A DNA stretch of 6,082 nt from Acidimicrobiales bacterium (GTDB lineage: Bacteria; Actinomycetota; Acidimicrobiia; Acidimicrobiales; CADCSY01): the NCBI GenBank assembly GCA_030447125.1, contig JAUJLZ010000124.1, forward strand, positions 1 to 6,082. The letters run 5' to 3'. Positions within the stretch are counted from its first letter, which is position 1, and each line of letters starts with the position of its first letter. The notes under the pieces are model-generated. The model made no database searches and was not told where the DNA came from. It worked only from the letters and a program-made list of their open reading frames with translations. Positions 1 to 5,803 of this stretch are shown piece by piece. The position numbers were made by a program, and so were the translations under genes.

Positions 1-52
1 GGCGACCCTCCTTTTGTCGTTGGCGCTTCTCGGTTCCCATCGGTCGGCCAAC

Positions 53-79
53 CTACAGGCTCGCTTCGCTCGCCGAAGG
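53..79. repeat. 27-base hairpin repeat, copy 1
   Basis: This copy matches positions 172-198 at 26 of 27 bases. It starts CTACAGGCTCGC and ends GAAGG. Within it CTTCG (64-68) and CGAAG (74-78) form a 5-bp stem around a CTCGC loop. The single difference between copies falls in the stem and turns a G-C pair into a G-U pair, so folding is kept. It may be a member of a dispersed intergenic palindromic repeat family, but the copy number in the genome cannot be seen from here. Confidence 0.7.
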
Positions 80-171
80 ACGGGGAGCTGCCTGGCGGCA
101 GCGCTCACCGCCGTTGCGACGGGCGTGGCCCGTCGGTGGCCGGGCGCGTCGCTCGCTCGCGGCCCAGCCAG

Positions 172-198
172 CTACAGGCTCGCTTCGCTCGCTGAAGG
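172..198. repeat. 27-base hairpin repeat, copy 2
   Basis: This is the second copy of the repeat at 53-79, offset by 119 bases and in the same orientation. Its stem is CTTCG (183-187) with TGAAG (193-197), closed by a G-U pair in RNA. It ends 30 bases before the aspartokinase start codon. The flanking sequence between copies is not clearly duplicated, which argues against a simple recent tandem duplication of the whole segment. Confidence 0.7.
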
Positions 199-213
199 GG
201 GAGGGGGCGCTGG

Positions 214-219
214 TAGCGT
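214..219 (+). promoter_or_regulatory. Possible -10 hexamer for aspartokinase (TAGCGT)
   Basis: TAGCGT fits the loose actinobacterial TAnnnT pattern and ends 9 bases before the ATG at 229, which would give a leader of only about 3 bases. No Shine-Dalgarno sequence lies in the bases directly before the ATG, consistent with leaderless translation. No convincing -35 was found, so this rests on the hexamer and its recurrence before other genes in the window. Confidence 0.4.
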
Positions 220-228
220 CCACCAGCC

Positions 229-1452
229 ATGTCCGCGGTCGTCCAGAAGTTCGGCGGAAGCTCCGTCGCCGACCCCGAGCGCGTCCGGGCGGTCGCCGAC
301 CATGTGGCTCGCACCCGCCGGCGGGGGACCGAGGTGGTGGTCGTGGTCAGCGCCATGGGCCATGAGACCGACGACTTGTTGCACCTGGCCTCGCAGGTCT
401 CGCGCTCGCGTCCCGGTCGGGAGATGGACATGCTCATCACGGCAGGAGAGCGCAAAGCCACGGCCCTGCTGTGCATGGCGCTGCACGACCTGGGGGTGGA
501 AGCCGACAGCCTGACGGGGAGCCAGGCCGGATTCCACACCGACGCCACCCACACCAACGCCAAGATCCTCGAGGTCCGCCCCGACCGGGTGCGGGCGGTG
601 CTGGCCGAAGGCCGGGTCCCGGTCGTCGGCGGGGCTCAAGGGGTGAGCCCGGCGCGCGACGTCACGTTCCTCGGCCGGGGAGGTTCTGACACCACCGCCG
701 TGGCCCTGGCTGCCGCCCTCGACGCCGACGCCTGCGAGCTCTACACCGATGTCAGCGGGGTCTTCACCGCCGACCCTCGCATCGTCCCCGCGGCTCGGCG
801 AATGGCCTGCGTGGGCTTCGACGAGCTGCTGGAGATGACGGCCACCGGCTGTCCCAAGCCGGCCATGCGCTCGGTGGAGTTCGCCCGCCGCCAAGGTGTG
901 GCCCTGCACGTGCGCTCCAGCTTCACCTGGGAACCCGGTACCTGGGTTCGAGAGGAGGACCCTTCCATGGAACAGGCCGTCATCACCGCCGTCACCCACG
1001 ACACGTCCGAGGCCAAGGTCACGGTCCAGGGGGTGCCCGACCGCCCCGGCGTGGCCGCCGCCCTGTTCCGTAGCCTGGCCGATCACGACGTCATGGTCGA
1101 CATGATCGTGCAGAACACCTCCGAGGAGGGACGCACGGACATCTCCTTCACGGTCCCGAGCGAGCACCTGGAGCTCGCCCGCAAGACCTGCGAAGCCCAT
1201 GCCGACGAGCTCGGCGCCACCCATGTGGTGGCCGACGACGCCATCGCCAAGGTGTCGCTCGTGGGCGCGGGGATGAAGGCCCACCCCGGCGTCTCGGCCA
1301 CGGTCTTCGAGGTGCTGGCCATGCGCGGCATCAACATCGAGATGATCTCGACCTCGTCAATCCGCATCACCTGTGTGGTGCGCACCGAGCGCATGGAGGA
1401 GGCCGTGGGTGCCCTCCACGACGCCTTCGAGCTGGAGCGCCCGATCGTGTAA
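229..1452 (+). CDS. lysC: Aspartate kinase, alpha subunit (lysC/ask)
   Basis: This enzyme phosphorylates L-aspartate with ATP, the first step toward lysine, threonine, methionine and diaminopimelate. The product is 407 residues, near the roughly 420 of the Corynebacterium enzyme. The N-terminal kinase domain shows KFGGSS at 7-12, TAGER around 71-75, GRGGSDTTA at 149-157 and [12 protein letters not shown] at 173-184. Two ACT domains follow, at about 263-330 and 342-405, with the conserved VSLVGAGMK at 342-350. The ACT1 segment [13 protein letters not shown] (295-307) keeps the Ser and Thr at positions tied to feedback control in C. glutamicum, so concerted lysine plus threonine inhibition is likely by inference. 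An unusual stretch, GCPKPAM at 207-213, replaces the common G(A/S)K-(I/V)-L segment. The ATG at 229 is chosen because KFGGSS must lie near the N terminus. The asd gene follows after 42 bases. Confidence 0.96.
   Translation: MSAVVQKFGGSSVADPERVRAVADHVARTRRRGTEVVVVVSAMGHETDDLLHLASQVSRSRPGREMDMLITAGERKATALLCMALHDLGVEADSLTGSQAGFHTDATHTNAKILEVRPDRVRAVLAEGRVPVVGGAQGVSPARDVTFLGRGGSDTTAVALAAALDADACELYTDVSGVFTADPRIVPAARRMACVGFDELLEMTATGCPKPAMRSVEFARRQGVALHVRSSFTWEPGTWVREEDPSMEQAVITAVTHDTSEAKVTVQGVPDRPGVAAALFRSLADHDVMVDMIVQNTSEEGRTDISFTVPSEHLELARKTCEAHADELGATHVVADDAIAKVSLVGAGMKAHPGVSATVFEVLAMRGINIEMISTSSIRITCVVRTERMEEAVGALHDAFELERPIV
951..958 (+). promoter_or_regulatory. Internal Shine-Dalgarno for the aspartokinase beta subunit
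   Basis: AGAGGAGG sits inside the aspartokinase reading frame, 8 bases before an in-frame ATG at 967. It is one of the strongest ribosome binding sequences in the window, whereas the full-length start at 229 has none. Confidence 0.65.
967..1452 (+). CDS. Aspartate kinase, beta (regulatory) subunit from an internal start
   Basis: Codon 247 of aspartokinase is an in-frame ATG preceded by AGAGGAGG at 8-base spacing. Translation from it gives a 161-residue protein starting MEQAVITAV that consists of just the two ACT regulatory domains. In Corynebacterium glutamicum and Bacillus subtilis, aspartokinase is known to be an alpha2beta2 complex whose beta chain is made from exactly such an in-frame start. 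The position here, just before ACT1, matches the C. glutamicum one. The beta chain would bind lysine and threonine and stabilise the inhibited complex. That it is made here is inferred, because only the site and the reading frame are seen. Confidence 0.65.
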   Translation: MEQAVITAVTHDTSEAKVTVQGVPDRPGVAAALFRSLADHDVMVDMIVQNTSEEGRTDISFTVPSEHLELARKTCEAHADELGATHVVADDAIAKVSLVGAGMKAHPGVSATVFEVLAMRGINIEMISTSSIRITCVVRTERMEEAVGALHDAFELERPIV

Positions 1453-2520
<1,068 letters not shown>

Positions 2521-2521
2521 C

Positions 2522-2548
2522 TGCTTCCAAGCTCGACGGGTGGAAGCA
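2522..2548 (+). terminator. Perfect 8-bp hairpin just after asd
   Basis: TGCTTCCA (2522-2529) and TGGAAGCA (2541-2548) are a perfect inverted repeat around an 11-base loop, starting 2 bases after the asd stop codon. There is no run of T after it, so it is not a classic intrinsic terminator. In GC-rich actinobacteria hairpins without a U-tract are often found at operon ends. An alternative pairing of CTGCTT (2521-2526) with AAGCAG (2564-2569) is also possible. Confidence 0.5.
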
Positions 2549-2641
2549 CGGGGGATGGGGTAGAAGCAGGATCACTATAGGTGAAGTGTCCTCATCGCGA
2601 CCAACCCCCCTCAGAGAACATGAAAAACTTGGCGAAACCCC

Positions 2642-2673
2642 TTGACCTTGAAGTTAGGTCCAACCTTTATACT
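2642..2673 (+). promoter_or_regulatory. MerR-type promoter/operator with 20-bp spacer
   Basis: The -35 is TTGACC (2642-2647) and the -10 is TATACT (2668-2673), separated by 20 bases rather than the usual 17. An over-long spacer of 19-20 bp is the hallmark of promoters that MerR-family proteins activate by twisting the DNA. The spacer opens with the common left half-site ACCTTG (2645-2650). The expected CAAGGT on the right appears as CAACCT (2661-2666), so the dyad is imperfect. The -10 ends 7 bases before the GTG of the adjacent MerR gene, implying that the regulator controls its own leaderless transcript together with the genes after it. The region is clearly more AT-rich than its surroundings. 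Confidence 0.8.
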
Positions 2674-2680
2674 GGTGTTC

Positions 2681-3127
2681 GTGAGCCAGTTGACCGTGTC
2701 CAAGCTTGCCAACGAGGCGGGTACGTCCTCGGACACCCTGCGCTACTACGAGCGCATCGGCCTGCTTCCGGCTCCCGAGCGCAGCCCCGCTGGCTACCGG
2801 CTGTACGGGACCGACATGGTGGAGCGGGTGCGCTTCATCAAGCGGGCCCAGCGCTTCGGGCTGAAGCTGGAGGAGATCGGCGAGCTGTTGTCGATCCGGG
2901 AGCGGGGGCTGTGCCCATGTGGGCGTACCCGCACCATGCTGGAGGACAAGGTCAGCGGCCTCACTGAGGAGATGACGGCGCTGCAACGGCTCCGCGACGA
3001 CATCCAGCTGATGCTCGACGAGCACCTCAGCGCGGGCGAGTCGGAGGGGTGGCAGTGCGGCTCCGGTCTGATCCAGCTGGGAAGACGACCGAACACGAGC
3101 AAAGGAGCGAGCTATGAGTGTTTCTGA
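2681..3127 (+). CDS. MerR-family, probably thiophilic-metal-responsive regulator
   Basis: This is a dimeric DNA-binding regulator, 148 residues from the GTG at 2681. The N-terminal helix-turn-helix is TVSKLANEAGTSSDTLRYYERIGLL (5-29), followed by the wing SPAGYRLYG (35-43). A long dimerisation helix runs from about 82 to 117. Cysteines lie at 78 and 80 (CPCG, at the start of that helix), 126 (WQCG) and 147. Tn501 MerR uses Cys82, Cys117 and Cys126 for mercury and CueR uses Cys112 and Cys120, so this arrangement matches neither and the inducer cannot be named. It lacks the clustered cysteines of SoxR. The GTG at 2681 is chosen because the promoter's -10 ends 7 bases before it and no Shine-Dalgarno sequence exists; an upstream in-frame TTG at 2642 is itself the -35. 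The stop overlaps the next gene by 14 bases, which suggests translational coupling. Confidence 0.9.
   Translation: MSQLTVSKLANEAGTSSDTLRYYERIGLLPAPERSPAGYRLYGTDMVERVRFIKRAQRFGLKLEEIGELLSIRERGLCPCGRTRTMLEDKVSGLTEEMTALQRLRDDIQLMLDEHLSAGESEGWQCGSGLIQLGRRPNTSKGASYECF
3101..3107 (+). promoter_or_regulatory. Shine-Dalgarno of the Cys-rich peptide inside merR
   Basis: AAAGGAG lies within the last codons of the MerR gene, 6 bases before the ATG at 3114. It fixes the start of the small gene and supports its reality. Ribosomes finishing merR at 3127 would be in place to reinitiate. Confidence 0.8.
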
Positions 3128-3305
3128 CCAGGCCTGCCAGTGCGGGTGCAGCACCATGACCGAAGTGACCAAGGCGGCCGAGCCCTGCACCTGTGGGTGT
3201 GAGTGCTGCGCCCCCACGGCCAAGAGCACCGATCAGGAGATCGCCGAGCTCCAACAGTTGCGCCAGTCCGTCGACCGTCGCCTCAGTGAGCTGGGCCAGT
3301 CCTGA
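3114..3305 (+). CDS. Small cysteine-rich, metallothionein-like protein
   Basis: I do not recognise a named family. The 63-residue product has eight cysteines in its first half: CQCGC at 8-12 and CTCGCECC at 25-32. There is no histidine, signal peptide or membrane segment. The second half (about 38-61, QEIAELQQLRQSVDRRLSEL) is a polar amphipathic helix that could form a coiled coil. Dense CxC and CC patterns are typical of metallothioneins and other soft-metal or cluster-binding peptides, so binding of a thiophilic metal is the leading inference. It has a good ribosome binding site and overlaps the MerR gene by 14 bases, so it is very likely co-expressed with and induced by that regulator. Alternatives are a metallochaperone or a redox-sensitive partner of MerR or PadR. 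Confidence 0.8.
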   Translation: MSVSDQACQCGCSTMTEVTKAAEPCTCGCECCAPTAKSTDQEIAELQQLRQSVDRRLSELGQS

Positions 3306-3327
3306 TGCCATCCCGTCCCCGGGTGCA

Positions 3328-3369
3328 GTCCCGGCGCCGCGTCAGCCGGGGCGCCGGGGCCAGCGCCCC
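3328..3369 (+). promoter_or_regulatory. Two overlapping, mutually exclusive hairpins before padR
   Basis: Hairpin A pairs CCCGGCGCC (3330-3338) with GGCGCCGGG (3350-3358), extendable to 3328/3360 with one G-T pair, around an 11-base loop. Hairpin B pairs GGGGCGC (3348-3354) with GCGCCCC (3363-3369) around 8 bases. Both need bases 3350-3354 and cannot coexist. Neither has a T-run. The padR Shine-Dalgarno GGAG (3378-3381) lies 9 bases further on. Possible roles are partial termination, mRNA processing or attenuation of padR; none is proven. Confidence 0.5.
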
Positions 3370-3387
3370 TAGTCATCGGAGCAACAC

Positions 3388-3759
3388 ATGTCGTCTGTTG
3401 TGAGCCCTTCCAACCAGAGTTCCCCCGAGCCCGAAGATGTGCGGTCGCGCAGCTTGCTGCGCCCGGCCATCCTCCTGCTGTTGCGTGAGCAGGAGAGCCA
3501 CGGCTACGAGCTGATGAGCCGCTTGGCCGAGCTCGGCGTCGAGGTGCCACCCACCACCGGTGGGCTGTACCGGTCACTGCGCACCATGGCCGACGAGGGT
3601 CTCGTCACCTCGTACTGGAGCACCCCCGACCGTGGACCGGCCCGCCGGGTCTACGCCATCAGTGAGACGGGGGAGCAGCACCTGGAAGCGTCGATGCCGG
3701 CGCTGGCCAGCTTGCTGCGGACCGTGCGGGGAATGCTCAACCGCTACCGCCAGGGGTAG
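3388..3759 (+). CDS. PadR-family transcriptional regulator
   Basis: This is a winged-helix repressor-type protein of 123 residues, with the domain alone and no long C-terminal extension. After a Ser/Pro-rich, probably disordered N terminus (1-18), the PadR signature runs LLRPAILLLLREQESHGYELMSRLAELGVE (23-52). The recognition-helix region TTGGLYRSLRTMADEGLVTSYW follows (56-77), then the wing GPARRVYAISETGEQHL (83-99). A C-terminal helix for dimerisation lies at about 100-120. The ATG at 3388 is supported by GGAG 6 bases upstream. It follows the Cys-rich gene by 82 bases on the same strand and is probably in the same transcript unless the intervening hairpins stop it. PadR proteins usually repress a nearby gene, sometimes in response to phenolics, drugs or redox state. 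The ligand here is unknown, and the N-terminal region has no cysteine. Confidence 0.92.
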   Translation: MSSVVSPSNQSSPEPEDVRSRSLLRPAILLLLREQESHGYELMSRLAELGVEVPPTTGGLYRSLRTMADEGLVTSYWSTPDRGPARRVYAISETGEQHLEASMPALASLLRTVRGMLNRYRQG

Positions 3760-3805
3760 CGCGTTCTTCTCACCCGCGTTGCGGCGCTCGTGGCAGATGG
3801 CCCTT

Positions 3806-3825
3806 CCTGCGTCCGTCTTCGCAGG
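3806..3825. terminator. Weak hairpin between convergent padR and doxX
   Basis: CCTGCG (3806-3811) and CGCAGG (3820-3825) form a perfect 6-bp stem around an 8-base loop. It lies in the 96-base gap where padR and the DoxX gene end facing each other. That is the expected place for a bidirectional terminator. The short stem and missing T-tract keep confidence low. Confidence 0.35.
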
Positions 3826-3855
3826 TGGCCGGACTTCCCACGAGGTACGGGGTTC

Positions 3856-4353
3856 TCAGGAGGCGTGGGGCAGGGCCTGGTGGGCTGATCGCTGGGCCTG
3901 CTCGACCCGGCTCTGGGCCCGTTCGGCGGCCCGTCGCGCCCGCCACGCCAGGGACGGGCGGCCCTCGGTGTCGGTGGCGGCGAGGATGAGCCCGCCCAGC
4001 ATCGAGACGTTCTTGAGGAAGTGGATCTTCTGGCCGGTGCGCGCCCCCTCGTCGTCCTCCTCCCAGAACCGGTGGCCGGCCAGCGTGGTGGGCACCAACG
4101 AGACGGCGAGCGCGGCGGCGGCCAGGCGGGGGACCCGACCGGTGGCCAGCAGGAGGCCGGCGCCGACCTGAACGGCGCCATTGATCTTGACCAGCAGGAC
4201 CGTGTCCTCGGGGAGGCCGAGCGGCTGGGCCACCTTGGGGGCAACGGGCGCCGCCTTGGGTTCCTTGGGCTCGGGGTGGCGGACGGCGTCGATGCCGCCG
4301 GCCACGAACATCGATGCCAACAGGGGACGGGCGATCTTGCGGGTGAGGGCCAT
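3856..4353 (-). CDS. DoxX-family integral membrane protein
   Basis: The product is 165 residues with four likely membrane segments at about 9-23, 52-71, 76-94 and 110-127, the standard DoxX layout. The segment HRFWEEDDEGARTGQKIHFLKNVSMLGG (94-121) matches the family's conserved H-x-F-W to F-x-K-N-x-x-x-x-G-G stretch. A charged Pro/Lys/Glu linker (26-48) separates the first two segments, and a basic, Arg/Ala-rich helical tail (about 138-160) ends the protein, probably in the cytoplasm. DoxX proteins are poorly understood. In mycobacteria one works with SodA and SseA in a membrane complex against oxidative and thiol stress, but that role cannot be assumed here. The gene follows dinB by 77 bases on the same strand. 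The ATG has only a weak purine-rich stretch (AGGGCGGG) before it. Confidence 0.85.
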   Translation of the reverse strand: MALTRKIARPLLASMFVAGGIDAVRHPEPKEPKAAPVAPKVAQPLGLPEDTVLLVKINGAVQVGAGLLLATGRVPRLAAAALAVSLVPTTLAGHRFWEEDDEGARTGQKIHFLKNVSMLGGLILAATDTEGRPSLAWRARRAAERAQSRVEQAQRSAHQALPHAS

Positions 4354-4390
4354 CAGCCCGCCCTACCCGTGGGCCCGCCGTCTTCCACCC

Positions 4391-4410
4391 CCCGAGCTCG
4401 GCCCGAGCTC
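4391..4410. repeat. Tandem palindromic repeat between dinB and doxX
   Basis: CCCGAGCTC occurs twice (4391-4399 and 4402-4410) with an 11-base period, about one helical turn. Each copy contains the palindrome GAGCTC. The two can also pair with each other to form a 6-bp stem with a 5-base loop. It lies 20 bases after the dinB stop and upstream of doxX, so it could be a terminator for dinB or a protein-binding site for doxX. Confidence 0.5.
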
Positions 4411-4430
4411 CTTGGCCTCGGCGTCGCCGT

Positions 4431-5747
4431 CTACGAGGAGGAGTTGCGCACCGGGCTGCTCCTGTCGGGCGCAGCCCGCTCCGGAGGCGACGTTGCCGAC
4501 CTCGGGCCCCACTGCTGGTCACCACGGTGCTTGCGCTGGAGGCCGCCCGGGCCCAGCAACGACGCTGGTCCCACGGCAGCGGCGCCGAAGCGGCGGCGGA
4601 CCTCGTCGACCGCGCGAGCCACGTCGCCGGCCTCGCCGCCGGTCTCGTTGGCAGCACCGTCGAGCGTCAGCTGGATGGCGGGTTGCTCCACCAGGTTGGA
4701 CACGCTGACGCCGAGCAGGCGCACGCCCGGCGACGGATCGACCCCGTCGAGCAGGGCCAGGGCCACCTTGGCCAACGACGGGCCGGCGTCGAGCGGGACC
4801 GCGACCGTGCGGGACCGGGTGATGGTGCGAAAGTCACCGAAGCGGACCTTGAGCACCACCGTGGTCCCGGCCCTACCGGCCTCCCGCAGGCGCGTGGCCA
4901 CGGCGTCGGCCAGGCGCACCACTTCTCGATGGAGGGGCTCTCGGTCGTGGTGGTCCTGGCGGTAGGTCTCCTCGTGGCCCACCGACTTCACCGCCCGCGC
5001 GGCCTCGACGGGGCGGGTGTCGCGCGCCCATGCCAGCGCGTGCAGGTGCCGGCCCATGGCCGAGCCGAGGGCGGCGACGAGGGTGTCGACGGGTACGGCG
5101 GCCAGGTCGCCCACGGTGGCCACGCCGAAGCGGTCGAGGCGCCGCCGGGTGGCCGGCCCCACGCCCCAGAGGGCACCGACGGCGAGGGGGTGCAGGAAGC
5201 TCAGCTCGGCACCGGGCTCCACCACGGTCACCCCCGGACCGGGCACCACGCCCGCGAACGAGGCCGTCGGTTTCGCCGCCTTGGAGGCCAGCTTGGCCAC
5301 GAGCTTGCTGGTGGCCACGCCCACCGATGACGCCAGGGCCAGCTCGTCGTGGATGCGGCGACGAATGGTCCAGGCAACCTCGACGCCGGTTCCGAACAGT
5401 CGGCGGGCCCCGGTCACGTCGAGGAAGGCCTCGTCCAGGGAGATGGCCTCCACCAGCGGGGTGAAGCAATGCAGCACCTGGTGGAGCTGGCGGCTGCACT
5501 CTTGGTAGAGGTCGTAGTGGCCAGGGAGGAAGATCGCCTCGGGGCACAGCCGCCGGGCGCGCGTCGAGGGCATGGCCGAGTGGATGCCATAGGCCCGGGC
5601 CTCGTAGGAGCACGAGGCCACCACCCCCCGCGTCCCCGACCCGCCCACGATGAGAGGTCGCCCGGCGAGGGATGGGTCGCGGCGCACCTCGACCGACGCG
5701 TAGAAGGCGTCCATGTCGACGTGGAGGATCGAGCGGGCGCGCTCCAC
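4431..5747 (-). CDS. dinB: DNA polymerase IV (Y-family translesion polymerase)
   Basis: This is an error-prone polymerase that copies past damaged bases in the nucleoid. The product is 438 residues. The palm carries HVDMDAFYASVE (9-20) with metal-binding Asp11 and probable steric gate Tyr16, and SLDEAFLDV (102-110) with Asp104 and Glu105. The fingers show YEARAYGI (48-55). VGVATSKLVAKLASKAAKPT (about 141-160) and the helix-hairpin-helix region LWGVGPATRRRLDRFGVATVGDLA (about 192-215) are typical. The little-finger domain covers roughly 245-355. QLTLDG (about 358-363) is a likely sliding-clamp-binding motif. A further tail of about 75 residues includes AVDEVRRRFGAAAVGPASLL and RGDQQWGP. The start is GTG at 5747 with no Shine-Dalgarno sequence; it gives the expected spacing to the DMDAFY motif. 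No LexA box was seen upstream, so SOS control is not supported. Confidence 0.97.
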   Translation of the reverse strand: MERARSILHVDMDAFYASVEVRRDPSLAGRPLIVGGSGTRGVVASCSYEARAYGIHSAMPSTRARRLCPEAIFLPGHYDLYQECSRQLHQVLHCFTPLVEAISLDEAFLDVTGARRLFGTGVEVAWTIRRRIHDELALASSVGVATSKLVAKLASKAAKPTASFAGVVPGPGVTVVEPGAELSFLHPLAVGALWGVGPATRRRLDRFGVATVGDLAAVPVDTLVAALGSAMGRHLHALAWARDTRPVEAARAVKSVGHEETYRQDHHDREPLHREVVRLADAVATRLREAGRAGTTVVLKVRFGDFRTITRSRTVAVPLDAGPSLAKVALALLDGVDPSPGVRLLGVSVSNLVEQPAIQLTLDGAANETGGEAGDVARAVDEVRRRFGAAAVGPASLLGPGGLQRKHRGDQQWGPRSATSPPERAAPDRSSPVRNSSS

Positions 5748-5768
5748 CCGAGGAGTGTGCCAGAGGGG

Positions 5769-5796
5769 TGGACGTCACGGGCCATCGGCGTAGCGT
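5769..5796 (+). promoter_or_regulatory. Probable promoter for a leaderless DUF2277 gene
   Basis: TGGACG (5769-5774) as -35 and TAGCGT (5791-5796) as -10 are 16 bases apart. The -10 ends exactly 7 bases before the ATG at 5804, which predicts a leaderless mRNA; no Shine-Dalgarno sequence is present. It lies in the 56-base gap shared with the divergent dinB gene. A GACGTC palindrome at 5771-5776 overlaps the -35. Confidence 0.45.
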
Positions 5797-5803
5797 CGAT
5801 CCC

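Larger units (their letters stand above)
1..228. other. Non-coding lead-in upstream of aspartokinase
   Basis: I see no convincing gene here. The open frames crossing it are high-GC shadows of the aspartokinase region with no recognisable protein family. It contains two copies of a 27-base repeat (annotated separately) and a possible promoter hexamer just before the aspartokinase start. It also holds a small inverted repeat, GCTGGT at 209-214 and ACCAGC at 222-227, which straddles that hexamer. I looked for a lysine-riboswitch-like leader and recognised none. Confidence 0.6.

Noticed and set aside
1..228. Lysine riboswitch upstream of lysC
   Set aside because: No recognisable L-box elements were seen, and the likely transcription start is next to the ATG.
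172..1284. Long minus-strand open frame of 370 codons opposite aspartokinase
   Set aside because: It is Gly/His/Val-rich antisense of a conserved gene, the typical GC-rich shadow frame, with no family features.
2521..2680. Boundary of a mobile element around the MerR cluster
   Set aside because: The drop in GC is limited to the promoter; no terminal repeats, target duplication or transposase remnants were found.
2690..2695. Second TTGACC just inside merR
   Set aside because: No -10 at a suitable distance; it falls in codons of the conserved N terminus and looks like chance.
2581..2967. Plus-strand frame of 128 codons covering the MerR promoter and the 5' half of merR
   Set aside because: It reads through the promoter in a different frame from the conserved MerR protein and has no family features.
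3770..4657. Minus-strand open frame of 295 codons overlapping the DoxX gene and the end of dinB
   Set aside because: It overlaps two recognisable proteins in another frame and is low-complexity Arg/Pro/Ala sequence.
4021..4965. Plus-strand open frame of 314 codons antisense to doxX and dinB
   Set aside because: It is antisense to two conserved genes and shows no domain; GC-rich shadow.
5748..5803. LexA/SOS box for dinB
   Set aside because: No sequence resembling the actinobacterial TCGAAC-N4-GTTCGA palindrome is present in the gap.
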